Source: Xanthomonas sp.
GTDB taxonomy: Bacteria > Pseudomonadota > Gammaproteobacteria > Xanthomonadales > Xanthomonadaceae
Assembly (NCBI RefSeq): GCF_017163755.1
Contig: NZ_JAFIWC010000011.1
Location: 1-64,000 of the forward strand
Length of the DNA stretch: 64,000 bases
Direction of reading: 5' to 3'
This document shows positions 15,775 through 24,938 of the stretch, piece by piece. The notes under the pieces were generated by a model, which searched no databases, had not been told where the DNA came from, and saw only the letters and a program-made list of their open reading frames with translations. The translations under genes and the position numbers were made by a program. Numbering within the stretch: position 1 is the first letter of the stretch; every line of letters begins with the position of its first letter.

Positions 15775-16797
15775 ATGAGCTCATCGCGCATCGTCTGTTT
15801 CGGAGAACTGCTGCTGCGCCTGGGCGCGCCGGGGCGCGAGCGGCTGCTGCAATCGCCGCGACTGGACGTGCACATCGGCGGCGCCGAAGCCAACGTGGGC
15901 GTATCGCTGGCGCATTTCGGCCACGCCGTGGCGATGGTCAGCGTGGTGGCGGACAACCCGCTGGGCGAGGCGGCGGCCGGCGAATTGCGCCGGCACGGCG
16001 TGGACACCGGTGCGGTGCGTGCCGTGCCGGGGCGCATGGGCCTGTATTTCCTCAGCACCGGCGCCGGGCACCGGCCCAGCGAGGTCACCTACGACCGCGC
16101 CGGCTCGGCGTTCGCGCTGACCGGCGCGGACGCCTACGACTGGCCGGCGCTGCTGCGCGGCGCGCAGTGGCTGCACCTGTCCGGGGTGACCCCGGCGCTG
16201 GGCGAACGCGGCGCGGCCGCCGCGCTGGCGGCCGCGCGCACGGCACGCGAACTCGGCGTGCGCGTGTCCTTCGACGGCAACTACCGGCCCAAGCTGTGGG
16301 ACGCGTGGCAGGGCGATGCGCCGGGCATCCTGCGCCAGCTGCTGGCGCAGGCGGACGTGCTGTTCGCCGACTACCGCGACCTGGCCGTGGTGCTCGGCCA
16401 CGACTACCCACAGGACAGCGCGCAGGCGCGGGTGCAGGCCGGCGCGCGCGATGCCTTCGCCGCGTTCCCGCAGCTGCAGGCGATGGCCTGCACCCAGCGC
16501 GTGGCGCACAGCGTGGACCACCACAGCCTGGGCGCGATGCTGCTGCGCCGCGACGGCAGCGTGGCGCAGGCGCCGGCCGAGGAACTGACCGGCATCGTCG
16601 ACCGCATCGGCGGCGGCGACGCCTTCGCTGCCGGCGTGCTGCACGGCCTGATCGCCGGCTGGGACGACGCGGCCACGATCCGCTTCGGCCTGGCCGCCGG
16701 CTGCCTCAAGCACTCGATCCCCGGCGACTTCAACCCGCTGGGCGTGGCCGACGTGCAGGCCTGCGTGGGGACGGGGCGGTTCGATGTGAAGCGGTGA
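15775..16797 (+). CDS. kdgK: 2-dehydro-3-deoxygluconokinase (PfkB family)
   Basis: This 340-aa ribokinase-family sugar kinase phosphorylates 2-keto-3-deoxygluconate to KDPG with ATP, the last step before the Entner-Doudoroff aldolase in uronate catabolism. The N-terminal substrate motif GGAEAN is at 35-40, DGNYRPKLW at 168-176, and the anion-hole/catalytic GGGDAFAAG at 279-287 with base D282. DGNYRPKLW and overall length favour KdgK over fructokinase. The start at 15775 gives the usual MSSSRIVCFGE N-terminus. It is divergent from the TonB receptor gene, which supports a role in glycan breakdown. Confidence 0.85.
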   Translation: MSSSRIVCFGELLLRLGAPGRERLLQSPRLDVHIGGAEANVGVSLAHFGHAVAMVSVVADNPLGEAAAGELRRHGVDTGAVRAVPGRMGLYFLSTGAGHRPSEVTYDRAGSAFALTGADAYDWPALLRGAQWLHLSGVTPALGERGAAAALAAARTARELGVRVSFDGNYRPKLWDAWQGDAPGILRQLLAQADVLFADYRDLAVVLGHDYPQDSAQARVQAGARDAFAAFPQLQAMACTQRVAHSVDHHSLGAMLLRRDGSVAQAPAEELTGIVDRIGGGDAFAAGVLHGLIAGWDDAATIRFGLAAGCLKHSIPGDFNPLGVADVQACVGTGRFDVKR

Positions 16798-16890
16798 GGG
16801 GCCGGGATTGGGGATTCGGGATTGGAGATTCGTGGGGGCGCTGGTTGCGGCGTTTTTGTGGGCGGCCTGGCGTTGCCGGCGATTCGGGTT

Positions 16891-17263
16891 CCTGTCGCGG
16901 CTGAAGCCGCTCCTACAGCAAAGCGCGCGTACTGCCTTGTAGGAGCGGCTTCAGCCGCGACAGGTAGACAGGAGATGGGAGGGAAAAACTGGACCGCAGT
17001 GCCTTGGCAGCGGCTTTTTTCCACTGCGTCGCGACTGAAGTCGCTCCCACAAGAAGCTCCGGCAGCCGCATGTACAGCCCGCCCCGTCCATGTGGGAGCG
17101 ACTTCAGTCGCGACGCAGGACACTCACCGAAAAACGGCTCGTGTCGGGCGCTGGCCATCTCCAATCCGATTCGCGCCGCAGGCGTTCATCGCTCCTGTCG
17201 CGGCTGAAGCCGCTCCTACAGGGAGATGCGCGCGCTTGTAGGAGCGGCTTCAGCCGCGACAGG
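16891..17263. repeat. Cluster of six REP-type palindromic units
   Basis: Units lie at about 16891-16918, 16938-16964, 17028-17051, 17091-17114, 17194-17222 and 17236-17263. They alternate in orientation and form three inverted pairs. Two subtypes occur: GGCTGAAGCC-centred ending CTCCTACA, and GACTGAAGTC-centred ending CTCCCAC; each inverted pair is of one subtype. They fill the intergenic space 16798-17325 between convergent kdgK and fabV, where such elements commonly sit. No gene is supported here. Confidence 0.85.
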
Positions 17264-17325
17264 CGCCCAACGAAAAACGGCCGGCGTCAGGCGCCGGCCG
17301 CATCTCCAACCCCAATCCCGGCTTC

Positions 17326-18531
17326 CTACAGCTCGATGCAATCGAACTGCACGTCCGGATCGACCTCGGCGTCGTAGTCCACGTCGGCGCGCTCGAAGCC
17401 GAACAGCTTGAGGAACTCGTGCTTGTAGCCGGCGTAGTCGGTGAGCTGGAACAGGTTCTCGGTGGTCACCTGCGGCCACAGCGCCTTGCACGCGTCCTGC
17501 ACGTCGGCGCGCAGTTCCCAGTCGTCCAGGCGTAGCCGGTTCTGCTCGTCGGTGGCCGGCGCCTGGCCGTCTTCGCGGTACAGGCGCTCGCGGAACAGGC
17601 GGTCGAGCTGGTCGATGGTGCCTTCGTGCAGGCCCTTTTCCTTCATGATCTTGTAGACCATGGAGATGTACAGCGGCATCACCGGGATCGCTGCGCTGGC
17701 CTGGGTCACCACCGACTTGAGCACCGCCACGTTGGCGCCGCCGCCGTGCTCGCGCAGGCGCGCGTCCAGGCGCTGCGCGGTGTCGTCCAGGTCCACCTTG
17801 GCCTTGCCCAGCGCGCCGTGCCAGTAGATCGGCCAGGTGATCTCGGTGCCGATGTAGCTGAAGGCCACGCTGCGCGCGCCCGGCGCCAGCACGCCGGCCG
17901 CGGCCAGCGCCTCGATCCACAGTTCCCAGTCCTGGCCGCCCATCACGGTGACGGTATCGGCGATCTCCTGCTCGGTGGCCGGCTCGATCGAGGCCTGGAT
18001 GATGGCGTCCTTGTTGGTGTCGATCGCGGTGGCGGTGTAGGTCTGCCCGATCGGCTTGAGCGCCGAGCGCTTCACTTCGCCGCTGCCCGGCAGCTTGCGT
18101 ACCGGCGAGGCCAGCGAATACACCACCAGGTCGACCTGGCCGCCCATCTCCTGCTTGATCAGCTCGATCACCTTGGCGCGCGCCTCGTCGGAGAACGCGT
18201 CGCCGTTGATCGACTTGCTGTACAGGCCCTGCGCCTTGGCGAACTTGTCGAAGGCCGCCGAGTTGTACCAGCCGGCGGTGCCGGGCTTCTTGTCGCTGCC
18301 CGGCTTTTCGAAGAACACGCCCAGCGTGTCGGCGCCGAAGCCGAACGCGGCGGTGATGCGCGAGGCCAGGCCGTAGCCGCTGGAGGCGCCGATCACCAGC
18401 ACCTTCTTCGGCCCGTCGCTGCGCACGCCGCGCGCCCGCGTGGCCTCGATCTGCTCGAGCACGTTGCGCTCGCAGCCGAGCGGATGCGTGGTGGTGCAGA
18501 TGAAACCGCGGACTTTCGGATGGATGATCAA
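17326..18531 (-). CDS. fabV: Trans-2-enoyl-ACP/CoA reductase FabV
   Basis: This 401-aa protein reduces the 2,3-double bond of enoyl-ACP with NADH, the last step of each fatty-acid elongation cycle. The FabV hallmarks are a long SDR-like fold with cofactor motif GASSGYGLA (48-56) and the widened catalytic pair Y236-x8-K245 ([10 protein letters not shown]), instead of the Y-x6-K of FabI. Length and the [17 protein letters not shown] start are typical. FabV enzymes are intrinsically tolerant of triclosan in the species studied. The gene is transcribed alone, convergent to kdgK and separated from it by REP units. Confidence 0.95.
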   Translation of the reverse strand: MIIHPKVRGFICTTTHPLGCERNVLEQIEATRARGVRSDGPKKVLVIGASSGYGLASRITAAFGFGADTLGVFFEKPGSDKKPGTAGWYNSAAFDKFAKAQGLYSKSINGDAFSDEARAKVIELIKQEMGGQVDLVVYSLASPVRKLPGSGEVKRSALKPIGQTYTATAIDTNKDAIIQASIEPATEQEIADTVTVMGGQDWELWIEALAAAGVLAPGARSVAFSYIGTEITWPIYWHGALGKAKVDLDDTAQRLDARLREHGGGANVAVLKSVVTQASAAIPVMPLYISMVYKIMKEKGLHEGTIDQLDRLFRERLYREDGQAPATDEQNRLRLDDWELRADVQDACKALWPQVTTENLFQLTDYAGYKHEFLKLFGFERADVDYDAEVDPDVQFDCIEL

Positions 18532-18846
18532 CGTGTATTCCTCGTCGGCAAGGTGCCCGCGGCATCTTAAAGGCTGCGGCGCGGTTGATGAAGCGGCGCG
18601 GCCTGCACACGCACACGTATGGAAGCGCCTCGTGCGCCGAGGCCGGTCCCGCCGGCACCCGGGCGCCCCCCGCTCTGTCTACGTCCCGGCCCGCGAAGCT
18701 GGATGCAATCGACGAAACCGCGCGCGGCTATGGAACATCATCGTCCGTCGTCGACGCGCGCCTGGCGACAGCAGGGGGGCCTGCCGGACACCGTGTCCGT
18801 CATCCTGCGGGCACATGGCCCGTGCGGCGCGGACCGAGGCCCATCG
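18532..18846. promoter_or_regulatory. Divergent region between fabV and the STAND regulator
   Basis: The region should hold both promoters. Open reading on the plus strand continues upstream of 18847, with possible starts at 18619 and 18730, but the predicted residues there are low-complexity and unlike the domain that follows, so most of it is probably non-coding. Confidence 0.35.
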
Positions 18847-21800
18847 ATGTCGCAGCGTAGCGAGCGGGTGACCCAGCTCGGCTCCGTGCCGCGGTTCCGT
18901 CTCGGGCCGCTGCTGGTGGAGCCGGAGCGGCTGGTGCTGATCGACGCGGGCGCGGAGATCGCACTGGAACCGCGGATGATGGAGGTGCTGGTCGCGCTGG
19001 CCGAACGCGCCGGCGAGGTGGTCAGCGCCGAGCAGCTGCTGATCGAGGTCTGGCACGGCAGCTTCTACGGCGACAACCCGGTGCACAAGACCATCGCTCA
19101 ACTGCGCCGGCGCCTGTCCGACGACAGCCGCCAGCCGCGCTACATCGAGACCATCCGCAAGCGCGGCTACCGGTTGCTGCCGAAGGTCAGCTTTCCCGAC
19201 GACTACCGCGGCGCGCTGCCCGGCGCGCGGCACTGGGGGCACGGCAATCCCTACGTCGGCCTGCAACCGTTCGATCCGGCGCATGCCGAGGTGTTCTTCG
19301 GCCGCAGCCATGCCATCGCCCAGATCATGGGCTCGCTGCGCGCGCAGTTGCAGAGCCGGCGCGGGCTGGTGCTGGTGTCCGGGGCCAGCGGCTGCGGCAA
19401 GACCTCGCTGCTGCGCGCCGGCGTGGTGCCGCTGTTGTGCCAGCCGGGCGGGCTGGACGGGCTGGAAGCGCTGGCGGTGGCCTACTGCAACCTGGCCGTG
19501 TGCCATGGCGGCGACGTGCTGGGGACGCTCGCGCAAGCGCTGGCGCAGTGGACGCCCGGCACGCGCGCGGTGTTTTCCGCGGCGCAGATGGCTTCGTTGC
19601 CGGCCTGGCTGCAGCATCCGCCGCCGTTGCACGCGGCCATCGCCGAAGCCCTGCTGCGTTGCCCGGCGGCGCGCGCCAGCGCACCGGCCGAGCGCCATCT
19701 GCTGCTGGTGATCGACCATGCCGAAACCATGGTGGCCTCGCCGGACATCGGCGAGGCCGACCGCGCCGCGCTGGACGCGGCACTGCGCGCGCTGTGCACC
19801 GCGCCCCAGGTGGCCGTGCTGTTGCTGACCCGCAGCGACTTCTACCCGCGGCTGATCGAATCGCTGCCCGGGGTTTCCGAGCTCAAGCGCGGCGACGGCC
19901 ACGTCGATCTGCTGGCGCCGCGCGCCGGCGAGATCGGCCAGATCATCCGCATTCCGGCGGCCATGGCCGGGCTGCGGTTCCAGGAGGACCGCGACAGCGC
20001 CAGCCGCCTGGACGACGTGCTGCGCGACGCCACCGCGCGCCAACCCGACGCGCTGCCGTTGCTGCAGCACACGCTGCATGCGCTGCACGAGCGCCGCACC
20101 GCCGAAGGCATGCTCACCTTCGCCGCCTACCATGCGCTCGGCGGCCTGGAGGGCGCATTGGCGCACCATGCCGAACAGGTCTTCCGCGCCTTGCCGGAAC
20201 CGGCGCAGGCATCGCTGGGCGGCGTGCTGGCGCGGCTGTGCGTGATCCATCCGGACAGCGCCGCGGTGACCTCGCGCCGCGTGCTGTGGTCGGCGCTGCA
20301 GGCCGAGCCGGCGGCGCGCGCCATGGCCGAGGCCTTCGTGCAGGCGCGCTTGTTCGTCAGCGAGCTGGCCGCCGGCGGGCCCGGCTTCGCCGTCGCCCAC
20401 GAAGCGTTGCTGCGGCAGTGGCCGCGCGCGGCCGAATGGATCCACGAGAACCGGCGGCTGCTGCAGGCGCGCAACCGCCTGCGGCAGGCCGCGCAGCGCT
20501 GGGCCGCCGAAGGCCGGCGCGGCGATCACCTGCTCAACAGCGGACGGCCGCTGAGCGAGGCGCGCGAGGCGGCCAAGCGCCTGGCGCACGATCTCGACGC
20601 CACCGACCACGCCTTCCTGCGCGCCAGCGAACGCCAGCGCCGCCGGCGCCGCTGGCTGTACGCGAGCGCCGGCGGCATGCTCGCGGTGCTGGCGAGCGCC
20701 TCGATGCTGCTCGGCTGGCAGGCGCGGCAGGCGCAGCGGGCCGCCGAGCAGCGCCGCGACGAAGCGCAGCAACTGGTCGGCTACCTGCTCGGCGATCTGG
20801 CCGAGCAATTGCGCACCACCGGCAACCTGAAGCTGCTCGACAGCGTCGGCAGCCGCGCGCTGGCCTATCTGGAGCGGCTGCCCAGCGCCGGCATGCGGCC
20901 GGCCGAGCTGCTCAACCACGCGCGCGCGCTGCGCACCACCGGCGAGGTCCTCGCCAACCAGGGCGACCTGGCGCAGGCGCAGGCCGCGTTCGCGCGCTCG
21001 GCCGCCGCCGCCGCCCAGGCGCGCCGCGACGCGCCGGCATCGCTGGACGCGCTGGCCGAGACCGGGATGACCGCCTACTGGTTGGGCTACCTGGCCTACC
21101 AGCACAAACGCCCGTCGCAGGCACGCCGGCATTGGTCGGCGTACCTGTCGATCTCCGAACAGCTGGCGCGCCGCGCGCCGCACGAGCCGCGTTGGAAACT
21201 CGAAGTCTCCTACGCGCTCAACAACCTCGGCAGCCTGGCACGCAGCGAAGGCAGGCACGATGCGGCGATCGCGCTGTTCGCGCGCTCGGTCGCGCTGAAG
21301 CGGCAGGTCCTGGCGCTGGCGCCCGGCAACGCCGCGGTGCGCTACGAACTGATCGACAGCCTGTCGTGGCTGAGTTCGGCGCAGGAATCCCACGGCGCGC
21401 TGGAGGCCGCCGAACACGGCTACCGCGACCAGATCGCGATGCTGCGCGCGTTGGTGCAGCGCGAACCGGATGCCGACGCGTGGCGCAGGCGTTGGGCCAC
21501 CTCGCTGCTGCGCACGTCCAACCTGGCGCTGGCGCGCGGCGACCTGGGCATCGCCGATGCCGACGCGCAACTCAGCACCGCGATGCTGTCGGCACTGGTG
21601 GACAAGCAGCCGGACAACCGCGCCTGGCGCCGCGATCTGGCGCACGCCCAGGCCCAGGCCGGGTGGGTGGCGGCATTGCGCGGACAGCGCGCGCCGGCGG
21701 CGCAGCAGCTTCTGCAGGCACGGCGCACGCTGGCGCCGTTGCTGCAGGCGCAGCCGCTGCCGGAATGGCGATGGCTGGACGCGGTCATCGAGCTGCGCAT

Positions 21801-22194
21801 CGCGCAGAACCAGCCGTTGCCCGAGCGCGAGGAGCGGGAACGCAGCGCGCGCATCGTGGCCCACCTGGAAGCCCTGCACCGCGCCATGCCGGATGACCTG
21901 CTCGGCCTGGCGGCGCTGGCGCATGCGCGTATCTGGCGCGGCGAACGCCTGGCCGCCGCCGGCGCCCCGGCCGATGCCCGCGCCGAATGGCAGCGCGCGG
22001 TGCAGTTGCTCGGCGCGCGCGCCGACGGCTCGCGCGACAAGACGCTGCTCGATCCATGGATTCGCGCGCAGGTCCACCTGGGCCGGCGCCAGGCCGTGTC
22101 GCAAGCGCTCGGATGGCTGTACCAGGCGGGCTACCGCCATCCGGGCTTCGTCGCTCTGTATGCCCCGCCACCCAAGGAGAAGACCCCGTCATGA
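18847..22194 (+). CDS. Winged-helix / nSTAND ATPase / TPR signalling regulator
   Basis: Four parts are visible in ~1115 residues: an OmpR/CadC-type winged helix (about 16-115, ending YIETIRKRGYRLLP); a STAND-type NTPase beginning NPYVGLQPFDP with Walker A GASGCGKTS (179-187) and Walker B LLLVIDHAE (~285-293); a hydrophobic segment near 602-625 (LYASAGGMLAVLASASMLLG) after a basic RRRRR patch; and TPR-like repeats to the end. The layout suggests a membrane-embedded sensor with DNA-binding and ATPase parts in the cytoplasm and TPRs in the periplasm. The start is uncertain (18847 chosen; 18730 possible). The stop overlaps the next gene by ATGA, so translation is coupled. It is probably a ligand- or stress-triggered activator of neighbouring genes. 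Confidence 0.8.
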   Translation: MSQRSERVTQLGSVPRFRLGPLLVEPERLVLIDAGAEIALEPRMMEVLVALAERAGEVVSAEQLLIEVWHGSFYGDNPVHKTIAQLRRRLSDDSRQPRYIETIRKRGYRLLPKVSFPDDYRGALPGARHWGHGNPYVGLQPFDPAHAEVFFGRSHAIAQIMGSLRAQLQSRRGLVLVSGASGCGKTSLLRAGVVPLLCQPGGLDGLEALAVAYCNLAVCHGGDVLGTLAQALAQWTPGTRAVFSAAQMASLPAWLQHPPPLHAAIAEALLRCPAARASAPAERHLLLVIDHAETMVASPDIGEADRAALDAALRALCTAPQVAVLLLTRSDFYPRLIESLPGVSELKRGDGHVDLLAPRAGEIGQIIRIPAAMAGLRFQEDRDSASRLDDVLRDATARQPDALPLLQHTLHALHERRTAEGMLTFAAYHALGGLEGALAHHAEQVFRALPEPAQASLGGVLARLCVIHPDSAAVTSRRVLWSALQAEPAARAMAEAFVQARLFVSELAAGGPGFAVAHEALLRQWPRAAEWIHENRRLLQARNRLRQAAQRWAAEGRRGDHLLNSGRPLSEAREAAKRLAHDLDATDHAFLRASERQRRRRRWLYASAGGMLAVLASASMLLGWQARQAQRAAEQRRDEAQQLVGYLLGDLAEQLRTTGNLKLLDSVGSRALAYLERLPSAGMRPAELLNHARALRTTGEVLANQGDLAQAQAAFARSAAAAAQARRDAPASLDALAETGMTAYWLGYLAYQHKRPSQARRHWSAYLSISEQLARRAPHEPRWKLEVSYALNNLGSLARSEGRHDAAIALFARSVALKRQVLALAPGNAAVRYELIDSLSWLSSAQESHGALEAAEHGYRDQIAMLRALVQREPDADAWRRRWATSLLRTSNLALARGDLGIADADAQLSTAMLSALVDKQPDNRAWRRDLAHAQAQAGWVAALRGQRAPAAQQLLQARRTLAPLLQAQPLPEWRWLDAVIELRIAQNQPLPEREERERSARIVAHLEALHRAMPDDLLGLAALAHARIWRGERLAAAGAPADARAEWQRAVQLLGARADGSRDKTLLDPWIRAQVHLGRRQAVSQALGWLYQAGYRHPGFVALYAPPPKEKTPS

Positions 22195-22571
22195 CGGCAA
22201 TAGTGGAAATCACCCTCACCGCGGCGCACGTGGTCTTCGGCGGCAACGCCGGACGCGGGCGCTACTTCTACAGCTTCTCGCCGGACGTGATCACCGTCGG
22301 CCAGGGGCAGACCCCGGTCACCCTGGTCTACCGCCTGGACAAGGAGGTATCGCGGCACTTCACGATCAGGGCCGTGCTCAATTCCGATGCGCGCGGGCAG
22401 ATCCAGAGCACCACGATCGCCGAGGACGGGCGCAGTGCCGAGGTGTTCAACCTCAACACCGTGCAGACGCTGATCTTCTTCTCGGTGCTGGTGTACGACG
22501 ACAAGCGCGAGCAGCTGTTCAGTTGCGACCCGCAGGTCGGCAACGATCCGGAGATCACGCCGCTGCCCTAG
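22191..22571 (+). CDS. Uncharacterised 126-aa protein coupled to the STAND regulator
   Basis: The ATG overlaps the stop of the regulator gene (ATGA), so the two are translated together and probably act together. The protein is predicted to be beta-rich (VEITLTAAHVVFGG, PVTLVYRLDK, TLIFFSVLVYDDK) without a signal peptide and ends with CDPQVGNDPEITPLP. This DPQ...NDP ending resembles small proteins named DP-EP family, a purely descriptive name with no known function; the match is from memory and tentative. It could be an effector, a ligand-binding partner, or a regulated structural protein. Confidence 0.6.
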   Translation: MTAIVEITLTAAHVVFGGNAGRGRYFYSFSPDVITVGQGQTPVTLVYRLDKEVSRHFTIRAVLNSDARGQIQSTTIAEDGRSAEVFNLNTVQTLIFFSVLVYDDKREQLFSCDPQVGNDPEITPLP

Positions 22572-22585
22572 CCGCCCGGCGGGCA

Positions 22586-22618
22586 CCGTCCGTGGCGGGC
22601 CGCGCCCGCCACGGACGG
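22586..22618. terminator. Perfect 15-bp stem between convergent genes
   Basis: CCGTCCGTGGCGGGC (22586-22600) and its exact reverse complement (22604-22618) flank a 3-nt loop. It lies midway between the 3' ends of the 126-aa gene and the lipoprotein gene and is symmetrical, so it may end transcription from both sides, though it has no T tract. Confidence 0.6.
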
Positions 22619-22622
22619 ACGC

Positions 22623-23150
22623 TCAGCCCACGATCTTCTCGCATTCGCTCAAGGTGCTCTTCGCGTTCTTCAACGCGAGCGCGTGCCCGGGCTGGCCATC
22701 GCCGATCTTCTTGAGCAGCGTGGCCATCGCGCCCTTGCCTTTTTGCCCCCAGCCCTTGTAGGCCGGGCTGCGCTTGAAGGCCTCCAGGTTCGTGACCGTG
22801 CTGCCGAATGCGCCGTTGATCAGCGTGCGCCGGTTCACGCAGTTCTGCCATGCCGCCAGGCGCAGGCGGTTGGCGTCGATGCCCGCCGCCCTCTGGCACG
22901 CCAACGCGTCGCAGGCGGTCGCGCCGTGCAGGCCCGCATTGTTGTCCACGCAGGTCTGGCGCTTGCCGTCGTACGGGATCAGCTGACAGCCTTCCAGCGC
23001 CGCGCGCGCGATCACATCGTTCTCGGAGACGTCCGAGTCCTTCAGCAGCGCCTGCGGCGGCGCCGATGGCGCCGGACGCGGGGCGGGGGCGCTGCACCCT
23101 GCAAACAACATCAACAGCGCCAGCAAGGCGAAGTTACGCAACAGTGTCAT
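22623..23150 (-). CDS. Putative lipoprotein, 175 aa
   Basis: The N-terminus MTLLRNFALLALLMLFAGC is a type II signal peptide with lipobox LFAG|C at Cys19, then a proline/alanine linker. The mature part has six further cysteines, probably disulphides in the periplasm, and is mostly helical (LRLAAWQNCVNRR, GAMATLLKKIGDG). No family is recognised. It is convergent with the STAND-regulator operon and divergent from the 457-aa gene. Whether it belongs to that cluster is unknown. Confidence 0.65.
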   Translation of the reverse strand: MTLLRNFALLALLMLFAGCSAPAPRPAPSAPPQALLKDSDVSENDVIARAALEGCQLIPYDGKRQTCVDNNAGLHGATACDALACQRAAGIDANRLRLAAWQNCVNRRTLINGAFGSTVTNLEAFKRSPAYKGWGQKGKGAMATLLKKIGDGQPGHALALKNAKSTLSECEKIVG

Positions 23151-23511
23151 GGCCGTATTCCTGTCAAGGGGCCGGAGCGCGCGATGCGGTCTCCGGGCGG
23201 CACGAGGGGCCGCCGCGACACCCTGCCGGCAGGCCGCCGCGCGGGCCTGACGGCCAGCTTACGGTTGCCGCCGGCGCGGGCCGGCACCCGCGCGGCACGC
23301 CGGCACGGATACCGCCAATGCCACCGGAGCCGAGCAAAAATCCCATTCCGGCCATGCACTTGCGCTCCGGCAGGTTGCGGTAAGGCGGCAGCAGGCGCGG
23401 CGCAGCACGGTGGCGCGGTCCGGACCCTGTGCCGACCGGACGCCGCCGCCGCAATGCCGGCGGCCCCAGGCACCTGCCGCGGCGGCTGCTGCGGTCAACC
23501 GAGACGCACCC
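23151..23511. promoter_or_regulatory. Divergent intergenic region
   Basis: About 360 bp of GC-rich DNA lie between the lipoprotein and the 457-aa gene starts. No gene, repeat or clear operator is visible; it is the likely promoter region for both and a place to look for binding by the nearby winged-helix regulator. Confidence 0.35.
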
Positions 23512-24885
23512 ATGCTCACCCGTACCGACAACGCTCCCGACACCCTGACCACCGAGGAACACGATTCCCCGGTGTCGCTGTTCCGCCAGACCGCGGTGCA
23601 ACGCCGCCAGTCCGACATCGCCGCGCTGCAGGCCGTGGACTACGACCAGAAGCCCTGGGGCCTGCTGTACCGCGCGCTGACCGAAGCCATCGGGGCCAGC
23701 CCGGAGACCTTCCAGATGGTCTATCCGTTCACCACCTGGGCCTGGCCAGTGCAGCAGCCGGGCTTCATCGGCACCGCGCAGTACGACTTCTGCTCGACCT
23801 CGCCGCAATGGAGCGCGGTCGGCGCCTACGTCTCCAGCGGCGACCGGTTCAACCAGGCCTACCAGGAATTCCTCAACGTGATCCCGGCGGCCACCGACGA
23901 CGCCACGTTGCGCCAGCAGATCAAGCAGGCCGACGACGCGCTGACCACCGCCAGCAATGGCTACACCATCGCCTACAACCAGGCCCGTTCGGTCTACCAG
24001 GACGACGTCACCGACAACGATCCGACCTTCACCAAATGGCTGGGTTCGCCGGCCGGCGCCGGTTGGCAGACCAAGATCAGCAGCACGCAGGTCAAGATGG
24101 ACCAGGCGCAGGTCACCTACAACGCCCTGGTCGCGCAGGCCAATACCCCGGGCCTGGGCGATGCGCAGAAGCAGATGAACAACCACGACTTCTACGCCAA
24201 GCTCAACGATCCGGCGCTGTCCAAGTTTCCGCTGGTCCCGAACTGGGCGGTGGCGCAGAACGCCAGCGACTGGATCGACGCGGTGCAGTCCGGCCAGGGC
24301 CCGGCCGGCGCCACCATGGGCTTCAACAATCGCGATGCGGCCTACGACTACAGCAAGACCTGGGCCGGCGGCTCGGCCAAGATCCGCCAGTTCTTCTGGG
24401 AGGTGCGCGTGGCCGGCAAGTGGCAGCGCATCGACGAGTTCGAGACCGACAACGAGCTCAACGTCTCGGTGGAGTTCGAGGCGCTGGACCAGATCCAGAT
24501 CCAGCCCAGCGACTGGTACAACGGCCCGTTCGTGCGCAGCAAGCGCAACGGCCCGTTCGTGAAGGGCTACAGCGCGTTCGGCGACGACGGCACCCAGGCC
24601 GTGTTCGGCGAGAAGGGCTTCTTCGGCCTGCTCAAGACCGGCATGTACGTGGGCTACAAGCCGACCTTCACCATCACCACCAGCAAGGCGGCCTTCACCA
24701 AGTTCTCCGAGAAGTTCAGCGCCTCGACCGGACTGCGCATCGGCCCGTTCACCTTCGAGGCCGAGGGCGGCATCGAGAAGGCCGGGTGGGACCTGAGCGA
24801 GTCCGGGCGCAGTTTCACCGGCACCACCACCTCCGACCAGCCGCTGATCATCGGCATCGCGATCTCCAAGCTGCCGCCCGAGTAA
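23512..24885 (+). CDS. Uncharacterised 457-aa protein
   Basis: I do not recognise a domain. The start at 23512 (MLTRTDNAPDTLTTEE) follows from where protein-like sequence begins. The N-terminal half is helical and rich in aromatic residues (PFTTWAWPVQQPGF, SDWIDAVQSG), with a coiled stretch at ~130-200. The C-terminal 200 residues are beta-rich with alternating Phe/Gly/Lys pattern (FGEKGFFGLLKTGMYVGYK, FTFEAEGGIEKAGWDLSES). There is no signal peptide or membrane anchor. Such a helix-then-beta layout occurs in pore-forming proteins but also elsewhere, so no function is claimed. It lies close to the STAND regulator operon and may be under its control. Confidence 0.6.
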   Translation: MLTRTDNAPDTLTTEEHDSPVSLFRQTAVQRRQSDIAALQAVDYDQKPWGLLYRALTEAIGASPETFQMVYPFTTWAWPVQQPGFIGTAQYDFCSTSPQWSAVGAYVSSGDRFNQAYQEFLNVIPAATDDATLRQQIKQADDALTTASNGYTIAYNQARSVYQDDVTDNDPTFTKWLGSPAGAGWQTKISSTQVKMDQAQVTYNALVAQANTPGLGDAQKQMNNHDFYAKLNDPALSKFPLVPNWAVAQNASDWIDAVQSGQGPAGATMGFNNRDAAYDYSKTWAGGSAKIRQFFWEVRVAGKWQRIDEFETDNELNVSVEFEALDQIQIQPSDWYNGPFVRSKRNGPFVKGYSAFGDDGTQAVFGEKGFFGLLKTGMYVGYKPTFTITTSKAAFTKFSEKFSASTGLRIGPFTFEAEGGIEKAGWDLSESGRSFTGTTTSDQPLIIGIAISKLPPE

Positions 24886-24900
24886 CCGCCCGGGCAGCGG

Positions 24901-24938
24901 GCGCTCCTGCGGTGCATTGCACCGCCCCGCAGGAGCGC
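24901..24938 (+). terminator. Nested hairpin after the 457-aa gene
   Basis: GCGCTCCTGCGG (24901-24912) pairs with CCGCAGGAGCGC (24927-24938), and the loop contains a second small palindrome GGTGCATTGCACC. It begins 15 bp after the stop codon. There is no T tract. The rest of the gap to 25261 shows no gene I can support. Confidence 0.5.

Noticed and set aside
16891-17263. CRISPR-like array
   Set aside because: The units are palindromic, alternate in orientation and lack constant spacing with unique spacers; they are REP elements. No cas genes are present.
18679-22140. 1153-codon minus-strand open frame opposite the STAND regulator
   Set aside because: It has Arg/Gln/Gly-biased composition without domains; the plus-strand frame has clear winged-helix and Walker motifs.
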